Source of the DNA: Saccharomycopsis crataegensis
Lineage: Eukaryota > Ascomycota > Saccharomycetes > Ascoideales > Saccharomycopsidaceae
NCBI RefSeq assembly: GCF_037102585.1
Contig: NW_027043824.1
Location: 1-64,000, forward strand
Direction of reading: 5' to 3'
DNA length: 64,000 bases
Part shown: positions 9,910-20,321 of the stretch, piece by piece
Position numbering within the stretch: position 1 is the stretch's first letter
How the letters are laid out: each line of letters begins with the position of its first letter
The notes under the pieces: generated by a model
Told to the model about the DNA's origin: nothing
What the model saw: the letters and a program-made list of their open reading frames with translations, nothing else
Databases searched by the model: none
Translations under genes and position numbers: made by a program

Positions 9910-12900
9910 ATGAGCTCAGGCTATCAAGGTGATTTCACCAATAAAATTGATGTTCATGATCAAAACAACAGTTTGAATGACTCAATTTCTTCGTTGAATA
10001 ATCCAAGCCCTATTCATCCGTTGGATTTGAGCGGTAACATCGGTATTGGTAATCAGTCGATAACAAATTTACCGAATGAACAATTTAACCATCAGCTAGG
10101 GGGGTTTAGAACTAGGGCAAGGGCAGGGACCCTTCCTTCTCGGTTTAACTCTTCCAATACTTTAACTTTCCATTCTGGCTTTGATTTTTTGAATAACAAT
10201 TCGACAAGTTCTTTGACTGTACCAACGTCAAGCAACACCGTACACCCTTCCACATCAAACTTGCCAATAAACCGAACATCCCCATTATTGAATGCCGTGA
10301 GCTCAGATAATCCAACATCGTTAGGAAATTCTGGTTCAAGAGATCCATTTAATGACATATTTGGCTACAATAACTCATCTTCAAATTCCTCAGCTAATAC
10401 CACCTCCCCCAGTGTCAACAGCAATTTACCTCAAGTTGGTGGTGGCAGAAGATTAAGATCAGGCTCCTTGTTTGGCTTCGATTCAAACATTTGGAGTTCT
10501 GGCTCTAATGAAATGTCTTCCATGTTATCAACAGCCAATAATGACTCAATGCTTGAGGCCAAGCCTAGACCTTTGAGACATCATGCATCGATGCAACAGA
10601 TAGGCAATAAATCTTTAAATCAGACGCCTCAATCCCAACCTCAACCTATGCCGTCACAGCAGGCTGCTCAAAATTTACCAGATTTTTCTCGTATTAGATC
10701 TTATACCACGTCCAATGCTTTGAGTGATAAACAGTATCATTTGTCTTACGAATCTCAAATTAATATGAATCTAGGCCAGAAAAGCCTGAATAAGGATATA
10801 AGTTCTAGCGTATCTAGTGATCCTATTGAATATAGTTATGAACACAATCAATTTATTAATGAAAGTCCTATCAAGATTAATCCCAATACAACTAATGGGC
10901 AGCAACAAGGCATTAACCAAATAGTGAATCATGCTATTTTCTCATCTCAATTAGTTGAAAATTCGAGGCCTAGGTCTCAAACTTACTCTATTGGTTCTAA
11001 TTCTCAGCAGGTTATCGATTCTTCGAATGATTACTATGCCAACATTGTTAGCTCTCATCAACCTCATCATCAATATCAAGCTCGGAAAATTCCACAACCA
11101 GTCCAACACTCTTCCAATTACGCACCTCAAATAAGTCCAATCTTATCTCAACATCAACCATTACTTGTCGATAATGCTAAAGTCAAAAACATAGAATTTA
11201 CGTCAACTTTTCAAGTCTCCACATTATCACCATCAAATACCATTTTACTTATGAATCTACCACCATTATCATTTGGAATCACAACTGCCGCTGGTATCTA
11301 TAAGCTAGCGACAAGTTTTGGTAAAGTGCTTGGCGTTTATGTGTTTGGTACTCATGAAAATGAGGGAAGTGACAATGAAGAAAAGAAGAACAATTGTCAT
11401 ACAATTAATGAAGATGACGAGTATATCACTTCAAATTCTCAAAGTCAATCACCAGTTTCTGCAAATGTTTTTTCATTGGTTGAATTTGATAAAATTGAGG
11501 TTGCTATGCGTGCCAAAGCCCAATTAAATCACAAAGAATTATACCCAAACTATTCGTGTATTGTTGGATTTGCAAAGATCTTGACTAATCAGTATGCTAG
11601 TTCTTCTCTGGCTAATCTGAAGTCAAAGGTAGCTACTATTATCTCACCTGAAATCTCCAATTCTAATCATGACACTCCAATATCCCATACAACCGCTTCT
11701 ACAATTTCTAAAAACGTCTCCAAATCACCTGTTGAGAATGAAAGGAAGAATCTTCTACTCACGTCAGAACCATCGCCATTTGGAAATATTTTGAACGATC
11801 TCCAAAAAATTCTCGGTGAGTTTGAAGCATGTTTCAAAACATGCGACGATCCTAATGGCGCTATTGCCCATATGATTAAAAACGCAGCTGGTTATGTGGG
11901 CTTTGACGATCATTATGGACCTTTGCCTGATCCAATTCCTGTTAGGGAATTTGACTCGCCAAAGTTACGAGAAACCAGAAAACTCATTGACTCAAATCAG
12001 TTGGATCAATTTGAAATGGAGTCTATCGCATTGGCAATGTACGATGAGATGGCAGATTTATCAAGCGATTATTTGGGTAACACGGTTGTTCAAAAAGTCT
12101 TTGAAGTCTGCAGTGAAGAAATTAAAGACTTGCTTTTGAAAAAAATTTCTCCATATATAGCCCAAATGGGAATTCATAAAAATGGTACATGGGCAGGCCA
12201 AAAAATTATCAATGTCGCCAATACTAACAGGCAGAAAGCTATCATCAAGAGAGCTATTTTACCTTATGTTGCTCCTTTATTCAAGGACGCTTTTGGTAAT
12301 TATTTGGTCCAAGGTTGCCTAAAATTTGGAGCACCGTATAATGATTTTATTTTCGAGGCCATTTGCTCCAAATTTTGGGTATTGGCTCAAGATCGTTATG
12401 GTTCTAGGGCTATTCGTGCAGTGTTGGAGAGTGGTGACTGTACTGTTGAACAGACCAGTTTATTGGCTTCCTTGATTGTTGTTTATGCAGAGTTTTTAGC
12501 CATCAACAACAATGGTGCGTTATTATTGACTTGGTATTTAGATACCTGCAGTCTAAAAGATAGACTTGTGATATTAACCAAAAAGATCTTACCCTGGTTA
12601 GTAGAGTTGAGTTACAATAAGTTGGGGAGTTTAACCATCTTGAAAATATTGAACAACAGAAATCACACTGATGCTGGGGAGTTGATTTTGAAAACATTAT
12701 ATGGTGATTTGAAATTTTCAGAAGATCTGAAAGAGAGTTTGAATTCCGAAGAATTATCTTCAAAAGTTCCAGAAATATTGAAACAAATACTAAAAGAGTT
12801 TACTTATGGGCCAACTTTTATCCATAAGACCTTGTCTGTTCCTTTAGTCACTGAGAATAATTTGAAGCCGAAAATTATCCATCAAATCAAAAGAGCATTA

Positions 12901-13524
12901 ATCGATATGAAAGTCACTGTTTACCAACAAGGATATAAACGATTGATGGATGAAGTCGGCTTGAGTGGTAAAGAAGGTAATATTTCAATGGTTAAAAATG
13001 GTGGAAATATTCTCAGGACAAATGGTAATGGTAACTTCTTTGTTAATAACAAGCATCAAGTTAGAAATAATGGAAGTAGCATAAACAATGCAGTCAAAGC
13101 TAATAGTTCAATACTGATGTCTATGAATGTCATGAATGGAATCCCTATTCAATTACAGAATGTTAACGCAAATCATAATAGATTTGCAAATCCATTACAG
13201 CAGATAGTACCATCTCAATTTGCTCATCAGAATCCACTTGATTATGGTTTCAGTAGTCAAATTCCTGTCCCACAACAGCAACAACACAAGCAATCATTCG
13301 CAGCTAATCCCCAAACGCAGTACAATACGCCTCAATTATTACAACTGCAACAATACAGCACTTATGGTTTGGGAACTTCTCAGGGCCAAGTTTTTGACCA
13401 GTCAGGGCTTTTGAACCAACTTGATTTGTTAAACATTAGTGCAAATTCCAATAACAATAACAACAACATCAATAGAAATTATAATCCATCTTATGATCCC
13501 AAAATAATTAATAATTATAGATAA
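9910..13524 (+). CDS. JSN1: PUF-family RNA-binding protein, Jsn1/Puf2 type
   Basis: A 1,204-residue cytoplasmic mRNA-binding regulator. The first ATG in frame is at 9910. Residues 1-440 are Asn/Ser/Gln-rich and disordered, with phosphosite-like RRLRSGSLF and RARAGTL motifs. Residues about 443-557 form an RRM-like domain (NTILLMNLPPL; later VFSLVEF) interrupted by an acidic insertion. Residues about 690-1030 hold PUF repeats (LGNTVVQKVFE, FGNYLVQGCLK, YGSRAIRAVLE). The tail is Asn/Gln-rich, ending in a poly-Asn run. RRM plus PUF repeats is the Jsn1/Puf2 arrangement, which in S. cerevisiae binds mRNAs for membrane proteins. It is similar in size to the family. Choice between Jsn1 and Puf2 is not meaningful here, since they are duplicates elsewhere. 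Confidence 0.88.
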   Translation: MSSGYQGDFTNKIDVHDQNNSLNDSISSLNNPSPIHPLDLSGNIGIGNQSITNLPNEQFNHQLGGFRTRARAGTLPSRFNSSNTLTFHSGFDFLNNNSTSSLTVPTSSNTVHPSTSNLPINRTSPLLNAVSSDNPTSLGNSGSRDPFNDIFGYNNSSSNSSANTTSPSVNSNLPQVGGGRRLRSGSLFGFDSNIWSSGSNEMSSMLSTANNDSMLEAKPRPLRHHASMQQIGNKSLNQTPQSQPQPMPSQQAAQNLPDFSRIRSYTTSNALSDKQYHLSYESQINMNLGQKSLNKDISSSVSSDPIEYSYEHNQFINESPIKINPNTTNGQQQGINQIVNHAIFSSQLVENSRPRSQTYSIGSNSQQVIDSSNDYYANIVSSHQPHHQYQARKIPQPVQHSSNYAPQISPILSQHQPLLVDNAKVKNIEFTSTFQVSTLSPSNTILLMNLPPLSFGITTAAGIYKLATSFGKVLGVYVFGTHENEGSDNEEKKNNCHTINEDDEYITSNSQSQSPVSANVFSLVEFDKIEVAMRAKAQLNHKELYPNYSCIVGFAKILTNQYASSSLANLKSKVATIISPEISNSNHDTPISHTTASTISKNVSKSPVENERKNLLLTSEPSPFGNILNDLQKILGEFEACFKTCDDPNGAIAHMIKNAAGYVGFDDHYGPLPDPIPVREFDSPKLRETRKLIDSNQLDQFEMESIALAMYDEMADLSSDYLGNTVVQKVFEVCSEEIKDLLLKKISPYIAQMGIHKNGTWAGQKIINVANTNRQKAIIKRAILPYVAPLFKDAFGNYLVQGCLKFGAPYNDFIFEAICSKFWVLAQDRYGSRAIRAVLESGDCTVEQTSLLASLIVVYAEFLAINNNGALLLTWYLDTCSLKDRLVILTKKILPWLVELSYNKLGSLTILKILNNRNHTDAGELILKTLYGDLKFSEDLKESLNSEELSSKVPEILKQILKEFTYGPTFIHKTLSVPLVTENNLKPKIIHQIKRALIDMKVTVYQQGYKRLMDEVGLSGKEGNISMVKNGGNILRTNGNGNFFVNNKHQVRNNGSSINNAVKANSSILMSMNVMNGIPIQLQNVNANHNRFANPLQQIVPSQFAHQNPLDYGFSSQIPVPQQQQHKQSFAANPQTQYNTPQLLQLQQYSTYGLGTSQGQVFDQSGLLNQLDLLNISANSNNNNNNINRNYNPSYDPKIINNYR

Positions 13525-13958
13525 CGAATCTCATGTGCTTCAGCTTTTTTTTCACTATTATGCTGCCTTTCTGTTATTAATTTTTTTTTCTGGTATTTAT
13601 TATCTTCGTAACTTATTAATCATCATTTCTTTTTCTTTTTTATGTCTCAGTGCTTTCAAATTTTCACTCGCTATCTTCTTTGCTTGTTAATATTTATACG
13701 TTTGTAATATCAAATGAACACTTTTCAATCAAGATGCTATTTAAGAATTAGAAGCTCTATTCTTTGGGCAGTATATGTCTGCAAGCATACTATAATATAG
13801 ATATATATAAGACTAAAAAACGCTTTGATGCACCTTAATGCGTATGTGGTGCGCTTTTGGGTTTTGAAAAACAACCAACAACAAAAAAAGACATGTCGAA
13901 AAATGTCATACTCTCCGTCTCATCAATACCCCCATCAATCTGGAAAAAGAGAGTTGCA
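13525..13958. promoter_or_regulatory. JSN1 3' end and GRH1 promoter
   Basis: AT-rich with T-runs after the JSN1 stop and a tatagatatatataag element near 13795-13810 that could be a TATA box for GRH1. An in-frame ATG at 13893 lies in this interval and could extend GRH1. Confidence 0.45.
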
Positions 13959-15122
13959 ATGTTTTCTTTCGCAAAGAATATTGTAAAGACTCTTGAGCAG
14001 TCGGCTGAGAGCATCATCACTTCATCATCTAACTTAATCAATACAGAATCCGATCCTTATTTCCAATCGGCTGGAACATCTTATGGATTCCGGGTGCTAC
14101 ATGTTGATCCACATAACCCAACATCTACATCACTTGGGTTTGAGCCTTGGTTTGATTATATTGTTGGTATAAATGGTCACGAACTACTTTCTCTCGCCGG
14201 TGACACTACCGGAGTCCCTGATTATAACTTATTCATTCAGGAGATTCAGAATTGTATCAACAAGCCGGTTTCTTTCAATGTGTGGAGTGCCAAGGGTGGG
14301 ATCTTGAGACAGATTTCTCTCGTCTCTATCGGACAATACGAAGATACTGATGGAAAAATCTTTAACTCAGATGGTTACTTGGTCAACGAAAATCATACTG
14401 TCACTAATAATAAGTTCAAATCATTAGGAATATCGATTCAAGCAACACCAATAATAACGGCTACATATGTGTATCATGTTTTGGAGATTCAACCAAACTC
14501 GCCTGCCGAAGATTGTTCACTTTTACCTCATTCCGATTATATAATAGGAGCCACGGATGGTTTATTTGCTACAGGTGGTGAGGATCTTTTTGCAAGAGTC
14601 ATAAACTCGATGTATAACCGCAACCCTAATGACTGCAAGATTGAGTTGATTGTTTATAACCATGATTTCGACATCGTTAGACCGGTCACTATCTGTCCTA
14701 GAACAAATTGGGGAGGTAACGGAATTCTTGGATGCGGTGTTGGCTATGGTTATTTACATAGACTTCCCCAAGTGGTTGGAAAATTTGAACAATCCTATGT
14801 TTCTAATCTTGAAGATAGAGGCAGTTACTTGCAGGCGCCAGGACAGACATTATTCAATCTTCAAAGTGAAGGAAATAATAGTTCGGAGTTTGTTGCAGCC
14901 GGGTCATCAGCAACAGGTTCCTTATCTAACCAGATGTCCCTTAATGATTCAAGTGCTCCGCCTATTAGCTCCAGCAGAAGAAAGAAAAAGTATGTTCATA
15001 ATACGAATACCAATGATTTTTCCGATTATTTCAAGCAAGAAACAGAGAAAAGTGAGAAGTTGGATGTCAGAATCGCTGCCTCTGCACTGGGTGATTTGCC
15101 TCCTCCTCCAAAGAAAGCTTAA
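13959..15122 (+). CDS. GRH1: GRASP-family Golgi/secretion protein Grh1
   Basis: A 387-residue GRASP55/65 homologue acting at ER exit sites and the early Golgi, and in unconventional secretion. Two PDZ-like GRASP domains are visible: YGFRVLHVDPHNP through FDYIVGINGHEL, and IIGATDGLFATGGEDL through GCGVGYGYLHRLP, the latter a GRASP signature. The start at 13959 gives MFSFAKNIVKTLEQS, which matches the known Grh1 N-terminus, where an acetylated Met-Phe amphipathic helix anchors the protein. An in-frame ATG at 13893 would add 22 residues and bury that helix, so I prefer the inner start. The Ser-rich tail ends in PPPPKK. Confidence 0.9.
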   Translation: MFSFAKNIVKTLEQSAESIITSSSNLINTESDPYFQSAGTSYGFRVLHVDPHNPTSTSLGFEPWFDYIVGINGHELLSLAGDTTGVPDYNLFIQEIQNCINKPVSFNVWSAKGGILRQISLVSIGQYEDTDGKIFNSDGYLVNENHTVTNNKFKSLGISIQATPIITATYVYHVLEIQPNSPAEDCSLLPHSDYIIGATDGLFATGGEDLFARVINSMYNRNPNDCKIELIVYNHDFDIVRPVTICPRTNWGGNGILGCGVGYGYLHRLPQVVGKFEQSYVSNLEDRGSYLQAPGQTLFNLQSEGNNSSEFVAAGSSATGSLSNQMSLNDSSAPPISSSRRKKKYVHNTNTNDFSDYFKQETEKSEKLDVRIAASALGDLPPPPKKA

Positions 15123-15286
15123 ATAGTTACTAGCATTTTATGTATCAACAGATTAAATTTAAAATATAAAGCCGACGGTATTTATTTTGAGCTTAAATGA
15201 AGAAAAACAAGAAAAAAAAAAGTAAGAAGCTTCTGAACCTAAAAGAGTACCGAAATGAAAGAATGATAAAAAGTACATCAAAAGAT

Positions 15287-16582
15287 CTAATGAAGGATCT
15301 CAATCTCAGTTTGATTTGAGTATACAGCTTGCGCAACCCCACATCGTCTGTCCTCAAGATCGTAAACAACATATGCTGATCTTAGAAAACCATCGCCGAG
15401 AATGAAGGTATTTTTACCACTGCTAATGATACCGATTAAACATTCGTCGTGAGTGTACATTGGTGAATCACGAGACAAATCATACAAAAAGTTCTCGAAT
15501 GGCACACTAATAGTAGTATTACCAAATTGGAAGTTGACTGGATCACCTTTCACGCTACAACTCGTAATGTATCCGCCCATGAATCTGTTGTATTTACCAT
15601 ACTTTCTACCAATAGCATTCACGACATTTAATGGAGCATATGTTAAAGTTGTACCAGAATCCAATAATGCAGCTGTCGATTTCTGAAGAATATTAGTATC
15701 ATCTTTGTTGGTCACACTATCGAGAGAAACATAAAAGTTTGTGCCTTGCTCTATAGGATGGCCATTAAAATCAATATTTTCAAGCTTCAACCATGCTAGG
15801 GCTCCTTTATATTTAGCCTTATCAAGCGCACCAAATAAAATCGATCCGGCCTTAGCCTTCGGGGAATTTAAGTATAATGAATAGGCAGCTTTCGCAATGA
15901 GATTTTCTGTTTTCAATTTAAAAGGAAAGTTATCATATTGAAAGGGTCTGTCTAACCAGGTACTGGCTTCACCATTTTTCAAGCCAATGCCCATCACGCC
16001 CTGGCCAGCAGTTTGTTTTGTGGCATATCCAAAAATCATGTCCTCGATTACTACTCCTCCAAATTTCAACTTGTCAGTGACCCAAAGACCTGTTGCTGAT
16101 GATCCATCGCCATATTTTATTAGGAATGTTTCATTTGAATAACTGGCCATTGTGCTGGAATTCAACAGTAAAGTTGTATATTCTTTGGTTGTATCAGGTG
16201 CTGGAAGCCAAAGATCAGACGATCCTGTGTCTATTTGAACTTGAACGGTTTCTCCTGGAGTTCCAACATCGAGATTTGCCACGTACAAAGAGTAACGGTT
16301 TTCAATTTCCAATATCAAGGGACTGATATGCGCTGCAGCTGAATATCTATGATAATTGTTATTCAGAATCTGCTCCTTTGGCTTTGTGTTTTCCACAACA
16401 TCAAAGTCTAGTTTAATTGCTTGTGATGGTGAATAACGCTTAGCCTTTGGTCTGGAATAAGCCTTATTTAGCCCAAGAGCAGTCTCTGCGCGAGAGCTCT
16501 TGGAATATAATGGATAACCTCTGGCCATGCTGGCCAACCAGAGAAGAGTCACCAAAAACAGTCCTTGGATTCTATGATGCAT
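15287..16582 (-). CDS. Secreted aspartyl protease, candidapepsin-like
   Basis: A 431-residue pepsin-family (A1) protease. The start at 16582 gives a signal peptide (MHHRIQGLFLVTLLWLAS). A propeptide follows with a Kex2-type KR site (RPKAKR then YSP), suggesting maturation in the Golgi. Both active-site motifs are intact: QIDTGSSDLWLPA and LLDSGTTLTYAP, along with YGDGSSATG on the flap and ILGDGFLRSAYVVYDLE near the end. Two cysteines (TSC and DEC) can form the C-terminal-lobe disulfide; the usual N-lobe cysteine pair is not seen. The tail has no Ser/Thr stalk or hydrophobic GPI signal, so the enzyme is probably soluble and secreted rather than a yapsin. Which SAP it matches is unclear. Confidence 0.85.
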   Translation of the reverse strand: MHHRIQGLFLVTLLWLASMARGYPLYSKSSRAETALGLNKAYSRPKAKRYSPSQAIKLDFDVVENTKPKEQILNNNYHRYSAAAHISPLILEIENRYSLYVANLDVGTPGETVQVQIDTGSSDLWLPAPDTTKEYTTLLLNSSTMASYSNETFLIKYGDGSSATGLWVTDKLKFGGVVIEDMIFGYATKQTAGQGVMGIGLKNGEASTWLDRPFQYDNFPFKLKTENLIAKAAYSLYLNSPKAKAGSILFGALDKAKYKGALAWLKLENIDFNGHPIEQGTNFYVSLDSVTNKDDTNILQKSTAALLDSGTTLTYAPLNVVNAIGRKYGKYNRFMGGYITSCSVKGDPVNFQFGNTTISVPFENFLYDLSRDSPMYTHDECLIGIISSGKNTFILGDGFLRSAYVVYDLEDRRCGVAQAVYSNQTEIEILH

Positions 16583-17183
16583 GTTGGGGTGGAAATATAA
16601 ATCTCTAAATGTGTTGGCAAAAGAAAAAAGAAAAAAAAAGAAAGAAAGAGGAAATGAAGTAGAAATGGATGATTGACGGTTCCAAGGTTCCAAGGTTTCC
16701 CAGGAGAGTTTATGGATTAAATACCGACCATAAATATCCATTATGGTGCACCTCCCCAGTATCCGTGGCCGAGCGCCGTGTTGATGGTTGGAACGCGCAG
16801 CAGGAATTCCTTCCTTCCCCAAGAAATCCTACAAAGATAAGCACCGTAGTATTTTTCTTAGTATTGCCATTTTATATTATTAAGAGCCCACCCTATTATT
16901 AAACTTTATTTTTTGTTGCCTCTTAGTGGCAAAAAGAGGCCTTCCCCTGATTGCTTCCACTGAAGAAAACCGACTTTGATTCATTTGTTGCAACAGCTGA
17001 AAGAGCAACCAAATAAAACAAATGAAAACCAAAAAGATTAAATGTTTGTCCCCTCCCCAATTTGAAGTTCAGAAGATTAATATATAAATTAAAAGTGGGG
17101 TTGATTGGTCTCGCCAGCATTTATTATCCTACTTCAATAGTGATATATTGGAAAACAAAGATCCAGTGCCTGACATTCCATTG
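16583..17183. promoter_or_regulatory. Protease promoter and VPS37 3' flank
   Basis: No gene is seen. On the minus strand the protease is preceded by a pyrimidine-rich run (the aaaaagaaaaaaaaagaaag stretch near 16624-16650). A duplicated ggttccaagg word lies near 16679-16695. Confidence 0.45.
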
Positions 17184-17777
17184 TTATAGAACACCTCCAA
17201 TTCGATCTTCTTGTAACCTTTTTAGAACTTCTGATCGATAGTGATATCTGGTTCTTGTTTTTTGGTATCCTTCCACAAACTGCGCTACATTGTCATCATT
17301 CACCACACTTTCTACCAAAATCTGGCTCAATTGGTCTTCTTCTTTGATCCCACTTTCAAGCTTCCTGCGCAACACATCATTATGATTAACCTGATAATTC
17401 TGTAATTTCTGGAACATTGTGGCTTCCAATGTTCGATATTGCTTCTCCAATAAGTGGAGTTCCTGTAGTTTTAGATTGATTACATTTTTTTCACTATTCT
17501 CACTATTCAACCACAGGAATTCTCGAAGCAATACCTCTAGTCTATTTATCTGCTGCTCAATCAACTTTGTTTGATCTTTTTGAATAGCTTTGAATCTATC
17601 CAAGTTGCTCAAGTATCCTCTCATCAACTCCATCGATGCTTCAAATTCTTGAAGTTTTCCGATTGGAAGAAGCACTAAAGGTCTTTGTAAAGCACCAGGT
17701 ACAAAAATTCCAGCTGATTGCTTCCCATTTGAAGACACTTTTTCTGGTTTCGGTGGCAAACTTGGTGGTATATCCAT
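17184..17777 (-). CDS. SRN2: ESCRT-I subunit Vps37/Srn2
   Basis: A 197-residue protein matching the Mod(r)/VPS37 family: a short proline-rich head (DIPPSLPPKPEK), then an almost wholly helical body rich in Glu, Gln, Leu and Lys, with heptad spacing through residues 40-190. The C-terminal half (YRTLEATMFQKLQNYQ... LSQILVES... FVEGYQKTRTRYHYRSEVLKRL) resembles the VPS37 core that packs with Vps23 and Vps28. ESCRT-I sorts ubiquitinated cargo into multivesicular bodies. It is divergent from the AP-2 gene across about 150 bp. Size agrees with the S. cerevisiae protein of about 213 aa. Confidence 0.8.
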   Translation of the reverse strand: MDIPPSLPPKPEKVSSNGKQSAGIFVPGALQRPLVLLPIGKLQEFEASMELMRGYLSNLDRFKAIQKDQTKLIEQQINRLEVLLREFLWLNSENSEKNVINLKLQELHLLEKQYRTLEATMFQKLQNYQVNHNDVLRRKLESGIKEEDQLSQILVESVVNDDNVAQFVEGYQKTRTRYHYRSEVLKRLQEDRIGGVL

Positions 17778-17927
17778 GGCGGTGACCTCCGTACTCGGGT
17801 ATCAAAAAGGGAGCACTAATTAAAAAAAATCGCACTTCTGAAGTAGGAAAAAAAAAAAAACAAAGAATAAAAATATGCCAAAAAAGACACTTTTTTGAGA
17901 ATATCAACAACGTCATCGAATTTAATC
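17778..17927. promoter_or_regulatory. Shared divergent promoter, SRN2 / APL1
   Basis: About 150 bp separate two start codons facing away from each other, so both genes must share control elements. The stretch contains an A-run (about 17849-17862) but no clear TATA box. Confidence 0.6.
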
Positions 17928-20162
17928 ATGAATGATTCCAGATTATTCATAAAATGCAAAGCCATTGAGATCCAAAATGATATTATCTCCCAAACTAATG
18001 GATCAACGACAAAGAAATCAGCCAAGCTGTTGAAGATCAAGAAACAGTGTATGAAAAGAATCGTAGCCAATGTGACTATGGGAAACAATGAAATGATCAA
18101 CATTTCCCCTTTTGTTTTCCAATTTTATGAGTTGGATGATTTAGAATTAAAAGGAATGTGCTGTTATTATTTTTCTACTTACTGTCATTTGTTTCCTGAA
18201 AAGTATTTGGCCAACAAGGATCTATTTATAAATGATTTGAGGAGTACTTCGTCTGTGATACGTTCGTTAGCCATGAAAACCATTTGTTATTTCCCAATAG
18301 AAGAGTTCCAAAAGGATATTACGGTGCCTTATATGCGGAAACTTTTAAGTGATCCGGACAGCTATGTGAGAAAAACTACAGTTTTTGGAATTGGCAAGGT
18401 TTTTGAATTGAACCCATCATTGATTGAGGAATCGAGACTCATTGAAAAGTTGAATCTGTTGTTACATGATCCAAGCGCTTCAGTGGTGTCTGCAACAGTA
18501 GCAGTTCTTGATTATATAATTGAAACGTCTCCAGAAATGAAGCTAAGTATAGATGAAGAAAATGTGTCAAGTTTAGTAAGCCTATTACCAAAAGCCAGCG
18601 AGTTTAGTCAAGCATATTTACTAAATGCTATTTTATCCTATGTTCCTCAGTCAAACCAGGAATCCATTGACCTAATTTCAGATCTATTGCCTTATCTACA
18701 ACATGCCAATATTGCGGTTGCAATAAATGCCTTGAAGGTTATAATATATTTATCAAACTATGTCAAAGCACCCCAAGATTCTATTAGCGTCCTACCCCAG
18801 AGATTGGGTAATTCATTAGTTTCTTTATTAGCAAAGTCTCCCGAAATTCAATTTTTGGTCTTGAGAAATGTCATCTTGTTGTTGTTATCCAAGCCAAATC
18901 TTATAAAATTGGATGTGACCATGTTCTTTTGCCAATACCATGATCCTATTTATGTTAAGGATACAAAATTAGAAATCATTTACTTGTTGGCTAATTATAA
19001 TAATTTGGAAATTGTTCTAAGGGAACTAGAGGAGTATGGGACTGAAGCTGACATCCAAATGTCCAGAAAATCTATTAGAGCCATAGGAAATCTTGCTATC
19101 AAATTGGAAGACGGTGCTGAAAAATGTACCGATGTGCTTGTGAATTTAGCTTGTAGTGGTATCCCTTTCATCATTCAAGAAACTGTGATTGTCATGAAAA
19201 ATATTTATAGAAAGTATCCTGATAAGGTTGATGAACATACGATAAAAATATTTGTTGAGAATTCCGATGCTATTGAGGATGCTGAATCAAAGGCTTCATT
19301 TATGTGGATCATCGGAACATATTGCTATTTAATTCCAGAATCATTAGAGGTATTGAAAGATTTTTCGCATTCTTTCAAAGATGAGCCTTTAGATGTGCAG
19401 CTAACTACTCTCACCACAGTAATCAAGTTTTATTTAAGATGCCCAACCCAAGGCGAGTCATTATTATTGGATATTTTGAAAGTTTGCACAGAGAACTTAT
19501 CGGATCCGGACCTTAGAGATAGAGCATATTTCTACTGGAAAATTTTGTCTTCCCAAAAGAAATTCCCTAATGCTGCCCAAGACATTGTGTTAACAGAGCT
19601 ACCAATAATTAATTCTGATCAAGATAAACTAGACTCACTGATTCTAGAGGAGCTTGAATTGAATATTGGGACTTTGGCCTCGATTTATTTGAAGCCAGTT
19701 AAGCTGGTGTTTAGATTGTCCAGAACCAGAAAACTCACAGATTCTCCAGCTTTACAAGTGGAGTATAACAAATCAATAAAATCGTCGAATTTAAAAGATG
19801 ATATGGAAGATGTTCAAACCAAAGTCTTAAAAATCGATATTAAATCGAGCATCGGTACAATCACGTCTCCTAAATTAAGTGATAATGATTCCTATGAAAG
19901 AGACCCTGCTGACGGAGTATTAGACAGGCAGACTCCCCAACAAAGGTTTACTTTGTTGAGAAAAAAGTCAAAAGATATGCTAAGTCGTCCTTCTGTGTCA
20001 AGTCGTGATGTGGAGAAAAAGGAGGATACATTCGATGAATATGGTCTACCACAGAATAGCAAAACCCCAAATTTGGGTGATAAATTGAAAAGAAGAATGA
20101 CTTTTACTAGAAAGAAATCTACAATGTCTTTAAAAAATCAGGCTAGAAACTTTACAAGTTAG
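17928..20162 (+). CDS. APL1: AP-2 adaptor complex beta subunit
   Basis: A beta-adaptin of 744 residues: a HEAT/armadillo-repeat trunk over residues 1-600 and a basic Ser-rich tail. Stretches such as PEIQFLVLRNVILLLLS, DPIYVKDTKLEIIYLLAN, DIQMSRKSIRAIGNLA and LEELELNIGTLASIYLKPV correspond closely to what I recall of S. cerevisiae Apl1, rather than Apl2 or Apl6. As in Apl1, there is no mammalian-type appendage domain; the protein ends in RRMTFTRKKSTMS-like basic sequence. It belongs to the clathrin AP-2 complex at the plasma membrane (endocytosis, polarity). A slightly longer frame begins at a TTG upstream, but the ATG giving MNDSRLF is the sensible start. Confidence 0.88.
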   Translation: MNDSRLFIKCKAIEIQNDIISQTNGSTTKKSAKLLKIKKQCMKRIVANVTMGNNEMINISPFVFQFYELDDLELKGMCCYYFSTYCHLFPEKYLANKDLFINDLRSTSSVIRSLAMKTICYFPIEEFQKDITVPYMRKLLSDPDSYVRKTTVFGIGKVFELNPSLIEESRLIEKLNLLLHDPSASVVSATVAVLDYIIETSPEMKLSIDEENVSSLVSLLPKASEFSQAYLLNAILSYVPQSNQESIDLISDLLPYLQHANIAVAINALKVIIYLSNYVKAPQDSISVLPQRLGNSLVSLLAKSPEIQFLVLRNVILLLLSKPNLIKLDVTMFFCQYHDPIYVKDTKLEIIYLLANYNNLEIVLRELEEYGTEADIQMSRKSIRAIGNLAIKLEDGAEKCTDVLVNLACSGIPFIIQETVIVMKNIYRKYPDKVDEHTIKIFVENSDAIEDAESKASFMWIIGTYCYLIPESLEVLKDFSHSFKDEPLDVQLTTLTTVIKFYLRCPTQGESLLLDILKVCTENLSDPDLRDRAYFYWKILSSQKKFPNAAQDIVLTELPIINSDQDKLDSLILEELELNIGTLASIYLKPVKLVFRLSRTRKLTDSPALQVEYNKSIKSSNLKDDMEDVQTKVLKIDIKSSIGTITSPKLSDNDSYERDPADGVLDRQTPQQRFTLLRKKSKDMLSRPSVSSRDVEKKEDTFDEYGLPQNSKTPNLGDKLKRRMTFTRKKSTMSLKNQARNFTS

Positions 20163-20321
20163 ATAATTGCATCCATCTTTAGACTATTTTTGATAACGAC
20201 TCAAGGTATTTTTATGTTATTGGGCTACCTGGAGGTCAAGATATTATTGAATATATATATACATATTTGGGGCCAAGAAATTACCTACCATATTATCCCT
20301 TGCTATTAAATATCATTTTTG

